A DNA stretch of 64,000 bases from Deltaproteobacteria bacterium (lineage in GTDB: Bacteria; Myxococcota_A; UBA796; SXON01). The position numbers and the translations under genes are program-made. This document shows, in pieces, positions 1 through 9,258 of this stretch. Position 1 is the stretch's first letter. Each line of letters begins with the position of its first letter. Under the pieces are notes generated by a model, which was not told where the DNA came from, searched no databases, and saw only the letters and a program-made list of their open reading frames with translations. The stretch covers positions 62,001 to 126,000 of the forward strand of contig CANKTH010000001.1 in the NCBI GenBank assembly GCA_947486185.1, in the 5' to 3' direction.

Positions 1-1341
1 CGGCACCCGGTCCGACGCGCGGATGAAACCCGGGCCCTCCGGGGTGGTCTGGCCTTCCGCGAGGGGCGGCGCGACCGGGCCCGCCTCTGGCCAGGTATGC
101 GCCAACAACCAGCCGACTCCGAGCCCGGCGAGGGTCGGGAGCGCGGGCCCGAGCACCGGATCGCGCCCTACCGCCGACCGGGGGCGAGCGCCGACGAGTC
201 GTAGCAGCTGGACCATCGTCGCCAGCCACAAGCCGAGGCCGACCAGCACCATTCGCGGCTCCGCGGCGAGACCGGGCAGCTGGGGGACCCCATAGAACAG
301 CAACGCCACGAGCAGGACACGGAAGAGCGAACCGACACCGAGGTAGATGAGCGCAGGAAAGGCCAGCGGCACATAGAGCACGTGGAACCCCGATGCATCA
401 GCACCAAGCCAGGCACACAACAGCGCCATCGCCGCCGCGACAACCTCACGCGACGGATGTAGCGCCGGAAGCAGCAACGCGGCGCCCAGGGTCATCCACT
501 GTGCCGGTTCATGCCGAAAAAAACCCAGCCACCTCATCCAGCCAGGGGCCAGGCTCCGGCCAACGAGCCAGTCCGGGTCGATAGCCCCCTGAAACGCGAG
601 CGTTCCCCGGATACCTTCGATGATCCGACTGATCGGCACGGTGGGCAGGCAGAGCCCGAGGCCCGCGAGCCCCACCAGCCCCAAGCCCACGGCCGCGCGC
701 CAGCGCCGCGTCACGAGCACCGGGAAGATCAACGCACCCGGAACCAGCTTGATCAGCGCGCCGACCGCCAGCACGGGACCCGCCGCCCACTCGGGGCCGC
801 GCCGCACCGCCGCGATCCCGAGCGCACAGAGCGCTCCCAGCAGCATGTTGACCTGACCCAACCGTACACACTCGGCGCTCACCGGGTGCCAGAGCAGGAG
901 CGCGGCGACACCCGCGCCCCAACACAAACGCACGATCCGGCTACCTTCTGCCAACCACGCCGCCGCGACGCCGTAGAATCCGAGCGACACCAGCAACAGT
1001 GAACGCCAGAGCATGGAGAACTGGTCCCAATCCAAGGCCGCGGCAGGACGCAGCAACGCTCCGGCAGTCGCAGGGTACAAGGTTGAGAAGGTGGCGGCGC
1101 CGATCTGGAGTCCCCGCTCGTCGTAGACGCGCGCGAGCGCGGACTGTTCGGTAGGGTCGAGCCCAAGGCTGACCGCGCCGGCCGAGAGGTAGAGCGGCAG
1201 CGCGTCGGAGGCGCGGGTGCTCGCCGGCCCGAGGATCTCTCCAGCAACGATTCGTCGCGCTCCCTCTCCGGCCAGGATCAGCAGGCCGAGGAGAAGGAGT
1301 GGCCGGAGACGGGTCAGGGACGGAAATCCGAGTCGGTCCAC
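1..1341 (-). CDS. GT87-like (DUF2029) polytopic glycosyltransferase, C-terminus beyond window
   Basis: The reading frame stays open from a GTG at 1341 to the left edge (447 codons, no stop), so the C-terminus is missing. The translation is strongly hydrophobic with many membrane helices. It shows the usual GT87/DUF2029 landmarks: an early periplasmic segment FSTLYPATAGALL, then the helix LGQVNMLLGALCALG, then IKLVPGALIFPVL followed by RRWRAA. Family members use polyprenyl-phosphate sugars, typically mannose, to build envelope glycans; the substrate here is unknown. The start is uncertain: the GTG at 1341 has only a weak AGCGAG ahead of it, and another GTG lies further upstream in the same frame. 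It is divergent from the ATPase/TPR gene. Confidence 0.75.
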   Translation of the reverse strand, partial: MDRLGFPSLTRLRPLLLLGLLILAGEGARRIVAGEILGPASTRASDALPLYLSAGAVSLGLDPTEQSALARVYDERGLQIGAATFSTLYPATAGALLRPAAALDWDQFSMLWRSLLLVSLGFYGVAAAWLAEGSRIVRLCWGAGVAALLLWHPVSAECVRLGQVNMLLGALCALGIAAVRRGPEWAAGPVLAVGALIKLVPGALIFPVLVTRRWRAAVGLGLVGLAGLGLCLPTVPISRIIEGIRGTLAFQGAIDPDWLVGRSLAPGWMRWLGFFRHEPAQWMTLGAALLLPALHPSREVVAAAMALLCAWLGADASGFHVLYVPLAFPALIYLGVGSLFRVLLVALLFYGVPQLPGLAAEPRMVLVGLGLWLATMVQLLRLVGARPRSAVGRDPVLGPALPTLAGLGVGWLLAHTWPEAGPVAPPLAEGQTTPEGPGFIRASDRVP

Positions 1342-1646
1342 GACAGGGGCTCGCTTTGGGCTGAGTGATCTGGCCGTCGGGCCGGGCGCGCGCCGCGGCA
1401 CCCCGGCGCGGTCCGCTGGCCCAAACCACGGAGGTCAGGGGGCCTCAAGCGGGGGATTCGCGGGCGCAGGTGACCTCCAGGCGGGACGCACCACGTACCC
1501 CGCCCTCGCGCCCGGCGCGCCGTTTGACGTCCGTCACACTTCCGACCCTCCCCCGCTCCCACAAATTCGGATACACGCCGCGCCCCCTTCCTGCCGGGGA
1601 GGAGGGGCGCCCGTTTTTGGGCAAATGAAGCAGTGAGGTTGGGACC
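1342..1646. other. Divergent intergenic region without a gene
   Basis: This 305-base gap separates two divergent genes and must hold both promoters. Small reading frames in it have no recognisable protein features. I see no convincing -35/-10 pair or palindrome. The only clear signal is the GAGG ribosome-binding site just before the ATG at 1647. Confidence 0.4.
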
Positions 1647-4586
1647 ATGAATCGCGTCGAGCTCGCCATCCAGGAAGGCCGTTGTATCCTGGTTTTTGGT
1701 AGCCGTGCCCTCCAAGACGCCGAAGCGGTCGGAGAGGTTCGCCGTCGTACCGCTATCCCCGCGGTTGTGTTGAGCGGAGATGCACCTTCGCCCGTCACGA
1801 CGCTCAGCGCCGCCAGCCTCGCGCCGGCGCTCGCGAAAGATGGCGGCATGCTCTGCCTCATCGACATCGACTCCGCAGATGGCGCTGGGCTCACCGCCCT
1901 ATCGCAAATCGTGAGCGCAGCGGCCCATAAACCACGCCTCACCGTCGTGGCGCGGAGCTTCAATCCCTTCCTGCTGCCCCAGAATCTGCGGCTCCTCAAG
2001 ATGGAGCATGAGAAGAAGCGGGCCAAGGACTTTCTCTTCACCCTGCCGGTGCCCATCGCTGCGCCGGTAGTGGTGGCGCCCGCGCCGGTGGTCGAAGAGC
2101 CAAAGAAGAAGGCGGGAGCGCCGAGGAGCACCTTCGTCGGCCGCGAGGAAGAGCTGGCCGCCCTCGCCGCGGGGCTCGAGCGGGGAGGCCCCGTGGTGGT
2201 CTCCGGGCCATGGGGCATCGGGAAACGTTGGCTCACCGAGCGCGCCTTGACCGTAGCCGGGCTGACCCGACTCCCAGATTTTGTGCTCGGTGCGGGCGCC
2301 GAGGCGGACTCGCTCTACGGCCGGTTGGCGGCGATCTGCGCCGAGGTCGGCGACAAGCGCCTGGGTGAGGCGCTGAACAACCCAGGTTCGCGCCCGACGC
2401 CGGCCGCGCTGGCCGCGCTCGCCGTCGAGAGCCTCAGCCATGAGGGCCTCGCCGGCAAGGTGCTGGTCATCGAACGCCTCGAATTCGTGATGCGCCGGGA
2501 CGGCACCTTCCACCGTGAAGGAAGGCTGGAGCTGCTCCTCCGTGCCATGCTCCTCTGTCGCTCCGCGCTCCGCATCGTGATTCTGAGCACGATCAAGCCA
2601 TGCTTCTACCGTGAAGGTGAGGGCGTGGGCCTGCCGATCCTCCAGCTCGGCGGACTCAAGGCGCGGGATCTCCACGAGATTTTCGATGCCTATCGGGTCG
2701 AAGATTTCCCGCGGGCCCACTACGGGGACATCATCAACCGGATTCACGGCCATCCGTTTGCGGCGCGGCTCTTCGCCGTGGCGGTACGCGATCCCGAACA
2801 CCGCGAAGAATTGATGGAAAACCGTCGTTTCTTCCAGATGGACGGGCCTGGAGACCTGGACACCCTCCGCAAGCGCGTGTTGAAGGCGCTCGAGGGGGTT
2901 CCTGAGGATGAACGTACCGCGCTGGCGACCCTCGCCCACTTCCGCCTGCCATTCACCGTAGGAGACTGCGACGCGGTTGGCGTGGATCGACGGCTTCGGC
3001 TCGCGCTGGCCGCGCGCGGCCTGCTCGACAGCACCGCGGAAGAGCGGGAGCGTACCTGGTCGGTACACCCGATCATCAAGGCGGGCCTTCACGACCGGGA
3101 AGTCGGCGATCTCGGCGTGTTTGAGCGCTTGGGTGACCTGTACAACACCCGCGCTGCGAAAGCCGCGGGAGTCGCGGAGCTGGCGCTGGCGCAGGAGGGC
3201 AACCGGCTCCTCTACGCTTCGCACCACATCCGGAACCGCTACCGGATGCCCTACCCCGACCATGATCCCGCGCTGGAGTCCATCCGGGAGATGTTGCGCT
3301 CGAAGAAAGGCCGGCCCGACCTGGCACCTCAGCGGATCGAAGAGACCCTCCGGCTCGATCCCGCCAACACCGAGGTGCAGCTCATGAAGGTGGAGGCGAT
3401 GGTTGGCGCCCGCAGCGCCAACGAAGCGATCGCCGAGGTCTTCACGACGATGGAGCAGCTTGCGCCGACGCCTGAGGCCTTCCACGCCGAGGCGACCTGG
3501 CACCTGCTCAAGAGCTCGGGTCGTAGCCGCGCAACGGCGGCGCTCGAGCGCGGGGTGCTCGTCTGGCCTGAAAGCGGTCGGATGCGCCGGCGGCTCGCCG
3601 GGATCTACCTCGATCTCGGCCGTAGCGATGAGGCGATCGTGCACCTCCAGGAGGCCATGCGCCTGGAGCCGATGATGCCCGACACCTACGGCATTCTCGG
3701 CGAGATCTACCTCTCGCGTGGTCCGGACTTCCACACCCAGGCCGAGCAGATGCTCACCGAGGCGCGGCGGCTCGACCCTGAAAACGGACTGCACATGGCC
3801 CGGCTGGGGGCCTTCCTGGCCGAGCGTGGCGAGAAGCTGGCCGAAGCCGAAGCGCTCCTCGAAGAGGCGCTCAAGATCGACCGCGCCAACTACCTGGCCA
3901 ACCTCTACCTGGCCCGGCTCCTGCTCAACCGTGATGGCGACCCCGAGCGCGCCGACTGGCTCCTCAAGGCCGCCCACAAGCTCTCCCCCAACTCTCCGAT
4001 GCCGCTCGTGGAGCGCGCGCGCCTCGATATTCGTTTCGGCCGCTTCATCGAGGCGAACGAGGGCCTGGAGCGCGCTCTGAAGCTGGATCACCGCTCCCAC
4101 GAGGCGGTGTTCCAACGCGGCGTGCTCTCTGAGGTTCAGGGGCACATCTTCATCGCAGATCGCGATTATCGGCGTGCTTCGGAGCTTTCTCCGCCGAACA
4201 GCCGGTCGCGGCAACGTTATGAAGAGGCGGTGGGTCGTATGGCCGAGCTCATTCAGAGCGGCAAGGCGATCGAGCTCCAGAAACTGGCCGAGGCGGCGGC
4301 AGCAGGGGTCACGCCCGTAGATACCGGGCTCCGGCGTGAGCCCGGCCAGACCGTGCAGCGGCGGCGGCGCGGCGGCCGGCGCGGGGAGGGCCGGGAGAGC
4401 GCTGCGGCGAGCCCGGAAGCGGGTGCGGAAGCCGGGGCGGAAGCCGGGGCGGAAGCGCCGGCGGAGGGCGAGATCGACGCGGCCGACGCCGTGGCGACGC
4501 CAGCCGAAGCTACCAACCCGGCTGAGGGCGAGGGTGCCGTCGAGGCACCGGCCGCGGGCGAGACCGGCGAGGCGTCCGTAATCTAG
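1647..4586 (+). CDS. Large P-loop ATPase-like protein with TPR repeats and Arg/Ala-Glu-rich tail
   Basis: 979 residues. Residues 1-135 form an alpha/beta domain opening with IQEGRCILVFGS, vaguely like the start of SIR2-like domains but lacking their GAGxS signature. After a linker, STFVGREEELAAL (161-173) and a P-loop-like GPWGIGKR (187-194) resemble STAND/AAA NTPases. The residue after the P-loop Lys is Arg instead of Ser/Thr, and the Walker B-like stretch reads VLVIERLEF, so ATP hydrolysis is doubtful. Residues about 530-880 are tandem TPR units (for example LGRSDEAIVHLQEAMRLEP). The tail (from about 895) has an RRRRGGRRG patch and AGAE repeats and is probably disordered. A GAGG ribosome-binding site lies 7 bases before the ATG. 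Probably a scaffold or signalling protein; the partner is unknown. Confidence 0.8.
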   Translation: MNRVELAIQEGRCILVFGSRALQDAEAVGEVRRRTAIPAVVLSGDAPSPVTTLSAASLAPALAKDGGMLCLIDIDSADGAGLTALSQIVSAAAHKPRLTVVARSFNPFLLPQNLRLLKMEHEKKRAKDFLFTLPVPIAAPVVVAPAPVVEEPKKKAGAPRSTFVGREEELAALAAGLERGGPVVVSGPWGIGKRWLTERALTVAGLTRLPDFVLGAGAEADSLYGRLAAICAEVGDKRLGEALNNPGSRPTPAALAALAVESLSHEGLAGKVLVIERLEFVMRRDGTFHREGRLELLLRAMLLCRSALRIVILSTIKPCFYREGEGVGLPILQLGGLKARDLHEIFDAYRVEDFPRAHYGDIINRIHGHPFAARLFAVAVRDPEHREELMENRRFFQMDGPGDLDTLRKRVLKALEGVPEDERTALATLAHFRLPFTVGDCDAVGVDRRLRLALAARGLLDSTAEERERTWSVHPIIKAGLHDREVGDLGVFERLGDLYNTRAAKAAGVAELALAQEGNRLLYASHHIRNRYRMPYPDHDPALESIREMLRSKKGRPDLAPQRIEETLRLDPANTEVQLMKVEAMVGARSANEAIAEVFTTMEQLAPTPEAFHAEATWHLLKSSGRSRATAALERGVLVWPESGRMRRRLAGIYLDLGRSDEAIVHLQEAMRLEPMMPDTYGILGEIYLSRGPDFHTQAEQMLTEARRLDPENGLHMARLGAFLAERGEKLAEAEALLEEALKIDRANYLANLYLARLLLNRDGDPERADWLLKAAHKLSPNSPMPLVERARLDIRFGRFIEANEGLERALKLDHRSHEAVFQRGVLSEVQGHIFIADRDYRRASELSPPNSRSRQRYEEAVGRMAELIQSGKAIELQKLAEAAAAGVTPVDTGLRREPGQTVQRRRRGGRRGEGRESAAASPEAGAEAGAEAGAEAPAEGEIDAADAVATPAEATNPAEGEGAVEAPAAGETGEASVI

Positions 4587-4595
4587 GCCGGAGGG

Positions 4596-4615
4596 CCCCC
4601 GGGCGGAGCCGGGGG
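4596..4615 (+). terminator. GC-rich hairpin after the ATPase/TPR gene
   Basis: Perfect 7-base arms CCCCCGG and CCGGGGG flank a 6-base loop ten bases after the stop codon. There is no T-run after it, so it is a stable 3' hairpin but not a textbook intrinsic terminator. Confidence 0.4.
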
Positions 4616-4757
4616 ACCGGCTGGGGCGTCACCGGTCGTATATGTCGTTCCGGTAGGTGAAAGCGACGATTTCGAGACGATTGGGGAGTCCCGCGTCGAC
4701 GACACGTCGCGCTGAGCCGCGCGGGTCGCTTAGAGGGTACTCCATCCCTGGAGCCCC

Positions 4758-5441
4758 ATGACCCTCCTCACCTTGTCCCGCGGCACGCCACTCACGCCAG
4801 CGGAGATCCACCGCCTGCCCCCGGGGGTCGAGCCCGTGAGCACTGGCGGCGCAGTGGTGGCGCGCGCGCGGGTGGATCTCCCACCTGAAGACGTGATGGG
4901 CCTGGCCTTCGAGCTCGGTCGGGCGTTCCCCGACACGGTGTTCGGCGCGGAGGTGGAGCAGCTCCCTGCGACCGCGGCGCCACCGACGAGCGCGCCGGCC
5001 CCAGCCACCGGAGCCGGGTCGGGCTCCGTCCCGCCCGCAGGCTCCGCCGCATCGGCGCCTTCGGGTGACAGCCAGGCGACAGAGGGCGATCCCTGGAAGC
5101 TCCTGCACGCGGGCAGGACAGAAGAGGCGATCGTCGCATTCACAGGCTTTGCGCTCGATGATCCGGGCCGGACCGAGGTGCGGGCCATGTTCATCGACCG
5201 ACGCCCGGAGCAGGTGGTGCTGGGCTGCCGGATCGCGACCGTCACCGGGTGGAAGGCGGCGGCGACGAACTTCCGCTCCTTGCTTCACCATCAGCACCCT
5301 GATGTGCGGGAGGCGGCCCTGCTGGGCATCGCCAAGGTGGCGGGCCCCTCGATGGGCAACGTGGTCAAGGGGCTGACCAAGGACCCCGATCCCCGCGTTC
5401 GGAAAGTCGCGGAGGAGACGCTCAAACAGCTGGGCTGGTGA
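4758..5441 (+). CDS. HEAT-repeat protein
   Basis: 227 residues. A GGAG site sits 4 bases before the ATG. The N-terminal 70 residues are unrecognised, followed by a Pro/Ala/Ser-rich linker (about 75-115). The C-terminal half is helical and looks like HEAT repeats: YxR-free units such as HPDVREAALLGIAKVAG and DPDPRVRKVAEETLKQLGW, preceded by the window WKAAATNFRSLLHH. HEAT arrays are binding scaffolds. It follows the ATPase/TPR gene in the same direction after 170 bases and may work with it, but that is inferred from position only. Confidence 0.7.
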   Translation: MTLLTLSRGTPLTPAEIHRLPPGVEPVSTGGAVVARARVDLPPEDVMGLAFELGRAFPDTVFGAEVEQLPATAAPPTSAPAPATGAGSGSVPPAGSAASAPSGDSQATEGDPWKLLHAGRTEEAIVAFTGFALDDPGRTEVRAMFIDRRPEQVVLGCRIATVTGWKAAATNFRSLLHHQHPDVREAALLGIAKVAGPSMGNVVKGLTKDPDPRVRKVAEETLKQLGW

Positions 5442-5510
5442 GTGACTTCGTCGGTCCGTTGGCCCCAGCGCCACTCCAGGCGTCCCGGCGACCGTCGTCT
5501 CTAACGAAGC

Positions 5511-6164
5511 TCACCGAAGAGCAGCCCGGGTCGACTCGGCTAAAAGTGCAGATGCTCGTTCCTCATTTCGCATCCGGTCAGCCTGGGCGTGGAGAGCGAC
5601 CAGGGTCAGGGTCAGGACCATCGCCGCCTGATCCTCGTGGAGGACGTCCGCCGCGACCAACGCAAGCAAGAAACGCGCCCGGTCCCGGCGGGTGCGGCCC
5701 GCCCAACGATCCGATTTGGGCACGGGTGGCAAAGGCACCAGCCGATAGCCGTACTGCCTCATGATCTGAAGGGCCAACGCGGGCATTTCCGGCTCCATCA
5801 CCTGACCCGCGTCGCTCCGGACCACCTCCGGCAGGCCCGGCTCCAGCGTCTCGGCCTGGCGCCGCTGCGCGTCGGTCAAAATGTCCGCGACCGTCAGATT
5901 CCAGGCATCTTCGAGCCTTCTTGCCGACTCACCCTCCCGCAATATCGTATCTACGGCGCTCCGGACCCGGCGGCTGGGCGCCAGGTCAGGTCGGCTCCGT
6001 GTGAGCCGATCCAGTCCGAATCGAAGGTCAGAAGCGGTCAAGGACCGAAGTGAATTCGCGCGTGAGTCCACCAACGCCTGACCCAACCTCGGCGCCACCT
6101 CGCTGTACCAGGCCGCACCGACCAGGAGCGTCAACAGCACCCCCAGACCGCGCGCCGGGCTCAT
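5511..6164 (-). CDS. Hypothetical membrane-anchored protein
   Basis: 217 residues with one N-terminal membrane segment (LGVLLTLLVGAAWYSEVAP) that could be an uncleaved signal anchor. The rest is charged and helical, with Arg/Asp-rich segments and no motif I recognise. Its ATG overlaps the stop of the upstream membrane protein gene by four bases (ATGA), so the two are translationally coupled and probably function together. It is the last gene of a minus-strand run starting at 10325. Confidence 0.65.
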   Translation of the reverse strand: MSPARGLGVLLTLLVGAAWYSEVAPRLGQALVDSRANSLRSLTASDLRFGLDRLTRSRPDLAPSRRVRSAVDTILREGESARRLEDAWNLTVADILTDAQRRQAETLEPGLPEVVRSDAGQVMEPEMPALALQIMRQYGYRLVPLPPVPKSDRWAGRTRRDRARFLLALVAADVLHEDQAAMVLTLTLVALHAQADRMRNEERASALLAESTRAALR

Positions 6165-8329
6165 CGCAGCACCACCTGGAGTCGCGTGATCTCGAACTCA
6201 ACCGGCGTGTCCCCATGATTTCCCAGCGCAAACTCCGGCGCTCCCGGCTTGGACACCTCGATCCACCGCCACGAGCCCGGCACCAACGTCACTGGCACCA
6301 CCTCCGGCGACAGCTCCACCACCAGCCCTTCTCCCCCCGACACCGGGCGCGCCCAGAAACTCAACGAGCGCGCCGCCGGCTCCCCCTTCCACACCGGTAG
6401 CCGATCCCCAGGGTGCAACACGACCGGCAGCCCAAACCGCCGACGATCGAGGGTCAACGGCACCTCGACCACCCGACTCTCGTCCCAACGGGTCGGGGTC
6501 CCCGGCGGCAGCGCCTCCGGAAGCTCGAACACCCAGGTCTCCTCATCTGCCAGCTTGGGCGCCCCAAACACGCCGCGGAGCATGTCCATAGCGGGCTGAC
6601 CCACCAGATCCGCGTCACCCATGGCGCCCGCGAGATGCACCGCATCCTCGGGAACCGTAGGATGAACCACCACATAGCGGAAGCCCTCGTCGTACAGCTT
6701 CGCGACGTCCTCTGCCTTGAATTCGAGCGGCGCCGGCCGACGGGCCAGGTCCATCAACACCTGCAAGACCGAGTTTTGACCGACATACTCCCGGAATGCG
6801 AGGAGGTCCGGGCGCCGGATGAGCTGGTTGTTGTTGAGCAATGGGTGGCCGTGGGCGAGCTGGTAGTAATGAAACCGGGCGTTTCCTACCGTGAGCGGCT
6901 GATATTGAAGAGGAACCTCGATCACCGCACCCGGGGGTGCGGCGCGAAGCTCCTGGTAGATCGCCGGCGGGCGGGCGTCGGACAGCGGGCGCAGGGCGGG
7001 CTGGTCTCCCGACCAGAACGGCTGGGTGAACCCAACCCCAAAAAGCAGGATGACCATAGCTTTCGCCAGCCGATCACGTCCCCTCGAACCCGAGCTCGGC
7101 GCCGCGTTGGCGATCGCAGCCGCGCCGAGGGCCGCACAACAGAGGAGCGTGATGACCCCGATGCGGTAGGGGCGGTAGGCCTTGGAGAAAAAGGGCAAGT
7201 AGGTATAGGCGAACCAGTAGGGGAGCGGCAGATTGGCCGACCAGTCGGGTAGGGGCGGCGTGTCGTCCACCATCAAGAACGGCCCAACCGTGAGCACGGT
7301 CGCGCCCGCGCCGATCACAAAGAATCCGAGACCACGGCCTCTCAAAGCGACCAGCGCCGCCAGGCCCACCACGTAGGCAAGCGCGCCGGGGGTGCTCTTC
7401 AGCGGGTTGACGGTGAATCTCGCCAGGAGCAGCGAGCGGAGATCCGTGCTGTTCCGCATCACCTGGAGCGCGTCATGCTGCTCGAGTTGCGCCTCGGTGA
7501 GCGAGTCGAGCGCGGTCTCGCCGTCCGCAAGCTTGTTGGAGGCCGCCCAGGTGTCCGGGTCGGTGAACAGCGCGGCAGGGATCTCAGGGCGAGGCGGCGT
7601 TTCGCGCCGTACGATCGGGATCAACGGCGCATCGACCGCTCCGGCGAGGACGAGGGCCGCCAGCACCCACAGGGCCGCCCGTCGCTCGCTGGCAAGCCAC
7701 ATCCACGCAGCAAATCCAAGGCCGTACATGCCCGCGAACAGCGTATAGTACCAGTTGAACGGACCGATGATCGCAAGGCAGGCCACCGCCACCACCAGCC
7801 GCCGCCGCCCCGGAGCCCGCGCGAGCCGGAGGAGGGCCCACGCGAACAGCGGCAGAAGACCGGCAGCAACCAGCTCGATACAGCCGGCTGCGCCCTCACC
7901 GTACAGGTAGGGGCTGGTGGCGAAAACGGTGCCCGCCACCCAGCCGCCCAAGTGGCGACCGGAGAGCTCCGTGCCGAAGAGGTGAGCCCCGAGCGCGCTC
8001 GTCCAGAAGGCGAGCAAAAACAGCAGGTTATACGAGAGCACCAGCGGTACCCCAACCGCGACGAGGCCGGCGCCGATCGCCTGGAGCGCGGCGTGCCCGA
8101 ATGACCAGAGGTTGTAGCCGATGGGGTAGAGCACGGCTTGGGTCTCGGCCGAAAGCGTACCTTCGCGCAACCCATCCGCGAGGTGACCGATGAGCCACAG
8201 CGTCGTCCAGGCGTCAAAACGGTCCCCCCAAACGTGCGTGTGGAGGTACATGGGCAGCGGCCAGGCGAAAACCAGCGTCCCGACGAGGTAGATCGCGGCC
8301 ACCGCTGCCCAGGTCCGCGCGCCGCTCAT
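6161..8329 (-). CDS. Polytopic membrane protein, GT-C glycosyltransferase-like
   Basis: 722 residues. Residues 1-430 contain about 10-12 hydrophobic helices. The first loop after helix 1 carries WGDRFDAWTTLW, an Asp-containing periplasmic loop of the kind found in GT-C enzymes. The last 290 residues are soluble, partly beta-rich (for example GDRLPVWKGEPAARSLSFW), resembling a periplasmic carbohydrate-binding or jelly-roll domain. GT-C enzymes transfer sugars from polyprenyl-phosphate donors outside the inner membrane; donor and acceptor are unknown here. The ATG overlaps the stop of the upstream lipoprotein by four bases. The family assignment rests on topology and is tentative. Confidence 0.65.
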   Translation of the reverse strand: MSGARTWAAVAAIYLVGTLVFAWPLPMYLHTHVWGDRFDAWTTLWLIGHLADGLREGTLSAETQAVLYPIGYNLWSFGHAALQAIGAGLVAVGVPLVLSYNLLFLLAFWTSALGAHLFGTELSGRHLGGWVAGTVFATSPYLYGEGAAGCIELVAAGLLPLFAWALLRLARAPGRRRLVVAVACLAIIGPFNWYYTLFAGMYGLGFAAWMWLASERRAALWVLAALVLAGAVDAPLIPIVRRETPPRPEIPAALFTDPDTWAASNKLADGETALDSLTEAQLEQHDALQVMRNSTDLRSLLLARFTVNPLKSTPGALAYVVGLAALVALRGRGLGFFVIGAGATVLTVGPFLMVDDTPPLPDWSANLPLPYWFAYTYLPFFSKAYRPYRIGVITLLCCAALGAAAIANAAPSSGSRGRDRLAKAMVILLFGVGFTQPFWSGDQPALRPLSDARPPAIYQELRAAPPGAVIEVPLQYQPLTVGNARFHYYQLAHGHPLLNNNQLIRRPDLLAFREYVGQNSVLQVLMDLARRPAPLEFKAEDVAKLYDEGFRYVVVHPTVPEDAVHLAGAMGDADLVGQPAMDMLRGVFGAPKLADEETWVFELPEALPPGTPTRWDESRVVEVPLTLDRRRFGLPVVLHPGDRLPVWKGEPAARSLSFWARPVSGGEGLVVELSPEVVPVTLVPGSWRWIEVSKPGAPEFALGNHGDTPVEFEITRLQVVLR

Positions 8330-9258
8330 GGAGGGGGTGGCGGGACGGGCGCGGGGGGGGCGCCGGTCTCCATCGGTGGCACCGGAAGGGTGGTGGGGCG
8401 CAGCTCGAGCTCCGAAAAATCGAGGGGCGCCCTACGTCCGAGGAGCACCTCGATCGCCGGGATCAGCCCGGGGTGCGCGAGCGCGAGCGCGCTCAAGACC
8501 TGGAGGCGCAGCCCCGAGACGGCCGCAGTCTCGTCCGCCCCATTGATCATCCACAATCCGCCGATGTCCAACGAACCGGGATCCACGGCACCCTGGCGCA
8601 CGCGCTCCATCGAGCCGAAGTCTCCTGCGCGCCACGCCGCGCCCACGAGCCCCTCGTAGAATTCCGGAGCGATACCCGGTGATATCGGCTTACGGAGAAA
8701 AAAGAGCGCGTGCCGCATCGCGTCCCGCTGGGCGACGTCGAGGCCCTCCACCCACCGCTCGGCGCGCGCCATCACGCGGCGAACCAGCTTCCAACGCCGC
8801 TGTTCGGGGTGCCCGAGCCGAGTGTGCGCTAACGACAACGCCGCCTGCGCCTCCTCCCGGTGCGCCAGATCGGGCTCACCCGCCGCGAGCGCGATGATCA
8901 GCCGCTCGTAGGTCGGGCCCAGCTCGGCGAGCTCCGCCTGGTCACGCTTGACCTGGTGGAGTCGGAGCTCCGCCAGCCCCTCATGTACGGCAAAACTACT
9001 CTCAACCAACAGATCGAGCTGGTCCTCCCGGGCGGCGAGCGCGCGGAGCCACACCAGGATCCGGACCCGATCTCCGCGGCGCTCCGCCTCCGGCCCGTAC
9101 TCGCCGGTGTACAGCTGCTCATAGAGCGGGAGCTCCGGCGTGACCGGTGCAGGCGTCACCTCCTCGGCCAACGGCGGGCGATTGTCACATGCCGCAAGTG
9201 TGACCATGAGCAGGAGCCCGAGCGCCCCGGCTCCGCCGCGCGGCGCTCCAGGCGACAC
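8326..9258 (-). CDS. Lipoprotein, helical, function unknown
   Basis: 310 residues. A lipoprotein signal ends in the lipobox LAAC (Cys 24). The body is Glu/Arg/Leu-rich and helical, possibly TPR-like (for example AHREEAQAALSLAHTRLG), and it ends in a proline-rich tail (VPPMETGAPPAPVPPPPP). The start is GTG; its G is also the last base of the upstream TAG, a one-base overlap. The downstream GT-C-like gene overlaps its end by four bases, so it belongs to the envelope operon 10325-5511. No enzymatic motif is seen. Confidence 0.65.
   Translation of the reverse strand: MSPGAPRGGAGALGLLLMVTLAACDNRPPLAEEVTPAPVTPELPLYEQLYTGEYGPEAERRGDRVRILVWLRALAAREDQLDLLVESSFAVHEGLAELRLHQVKRDQAELAELGPTYERLIIALAAGEPDLAHREEAQAALSLAHTRLGHPEQRRWKLVRRVMARAERWVEGLDVAQRDAMRHALFFLRKPISPGIAPEFYEGLVGAAWRAGDFGSMERVRQGAVDPGSLDIGGLWMINGADETAAVSGLRLQVLSALALAHPGLIPAIEVLLGRRAPLDFSELELRPTTLPVPPMETGAPPAPVPPPPP

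Noticed and set aside
1899..4214. Long (771 codon) open frame on the minus strand
   Set aside because: It lies wholly antisense to the ATPase/TPR gene. Its composition (His/Glu/Arg/Leu-rich without domains) is that of a shadow of a GC-rich coding frame.
4411..4460. Tandem 12-base repeats
   Set aside because: They are the in-frame AGAE repeats of the ATPase/TPR protein tail, not a separate element.
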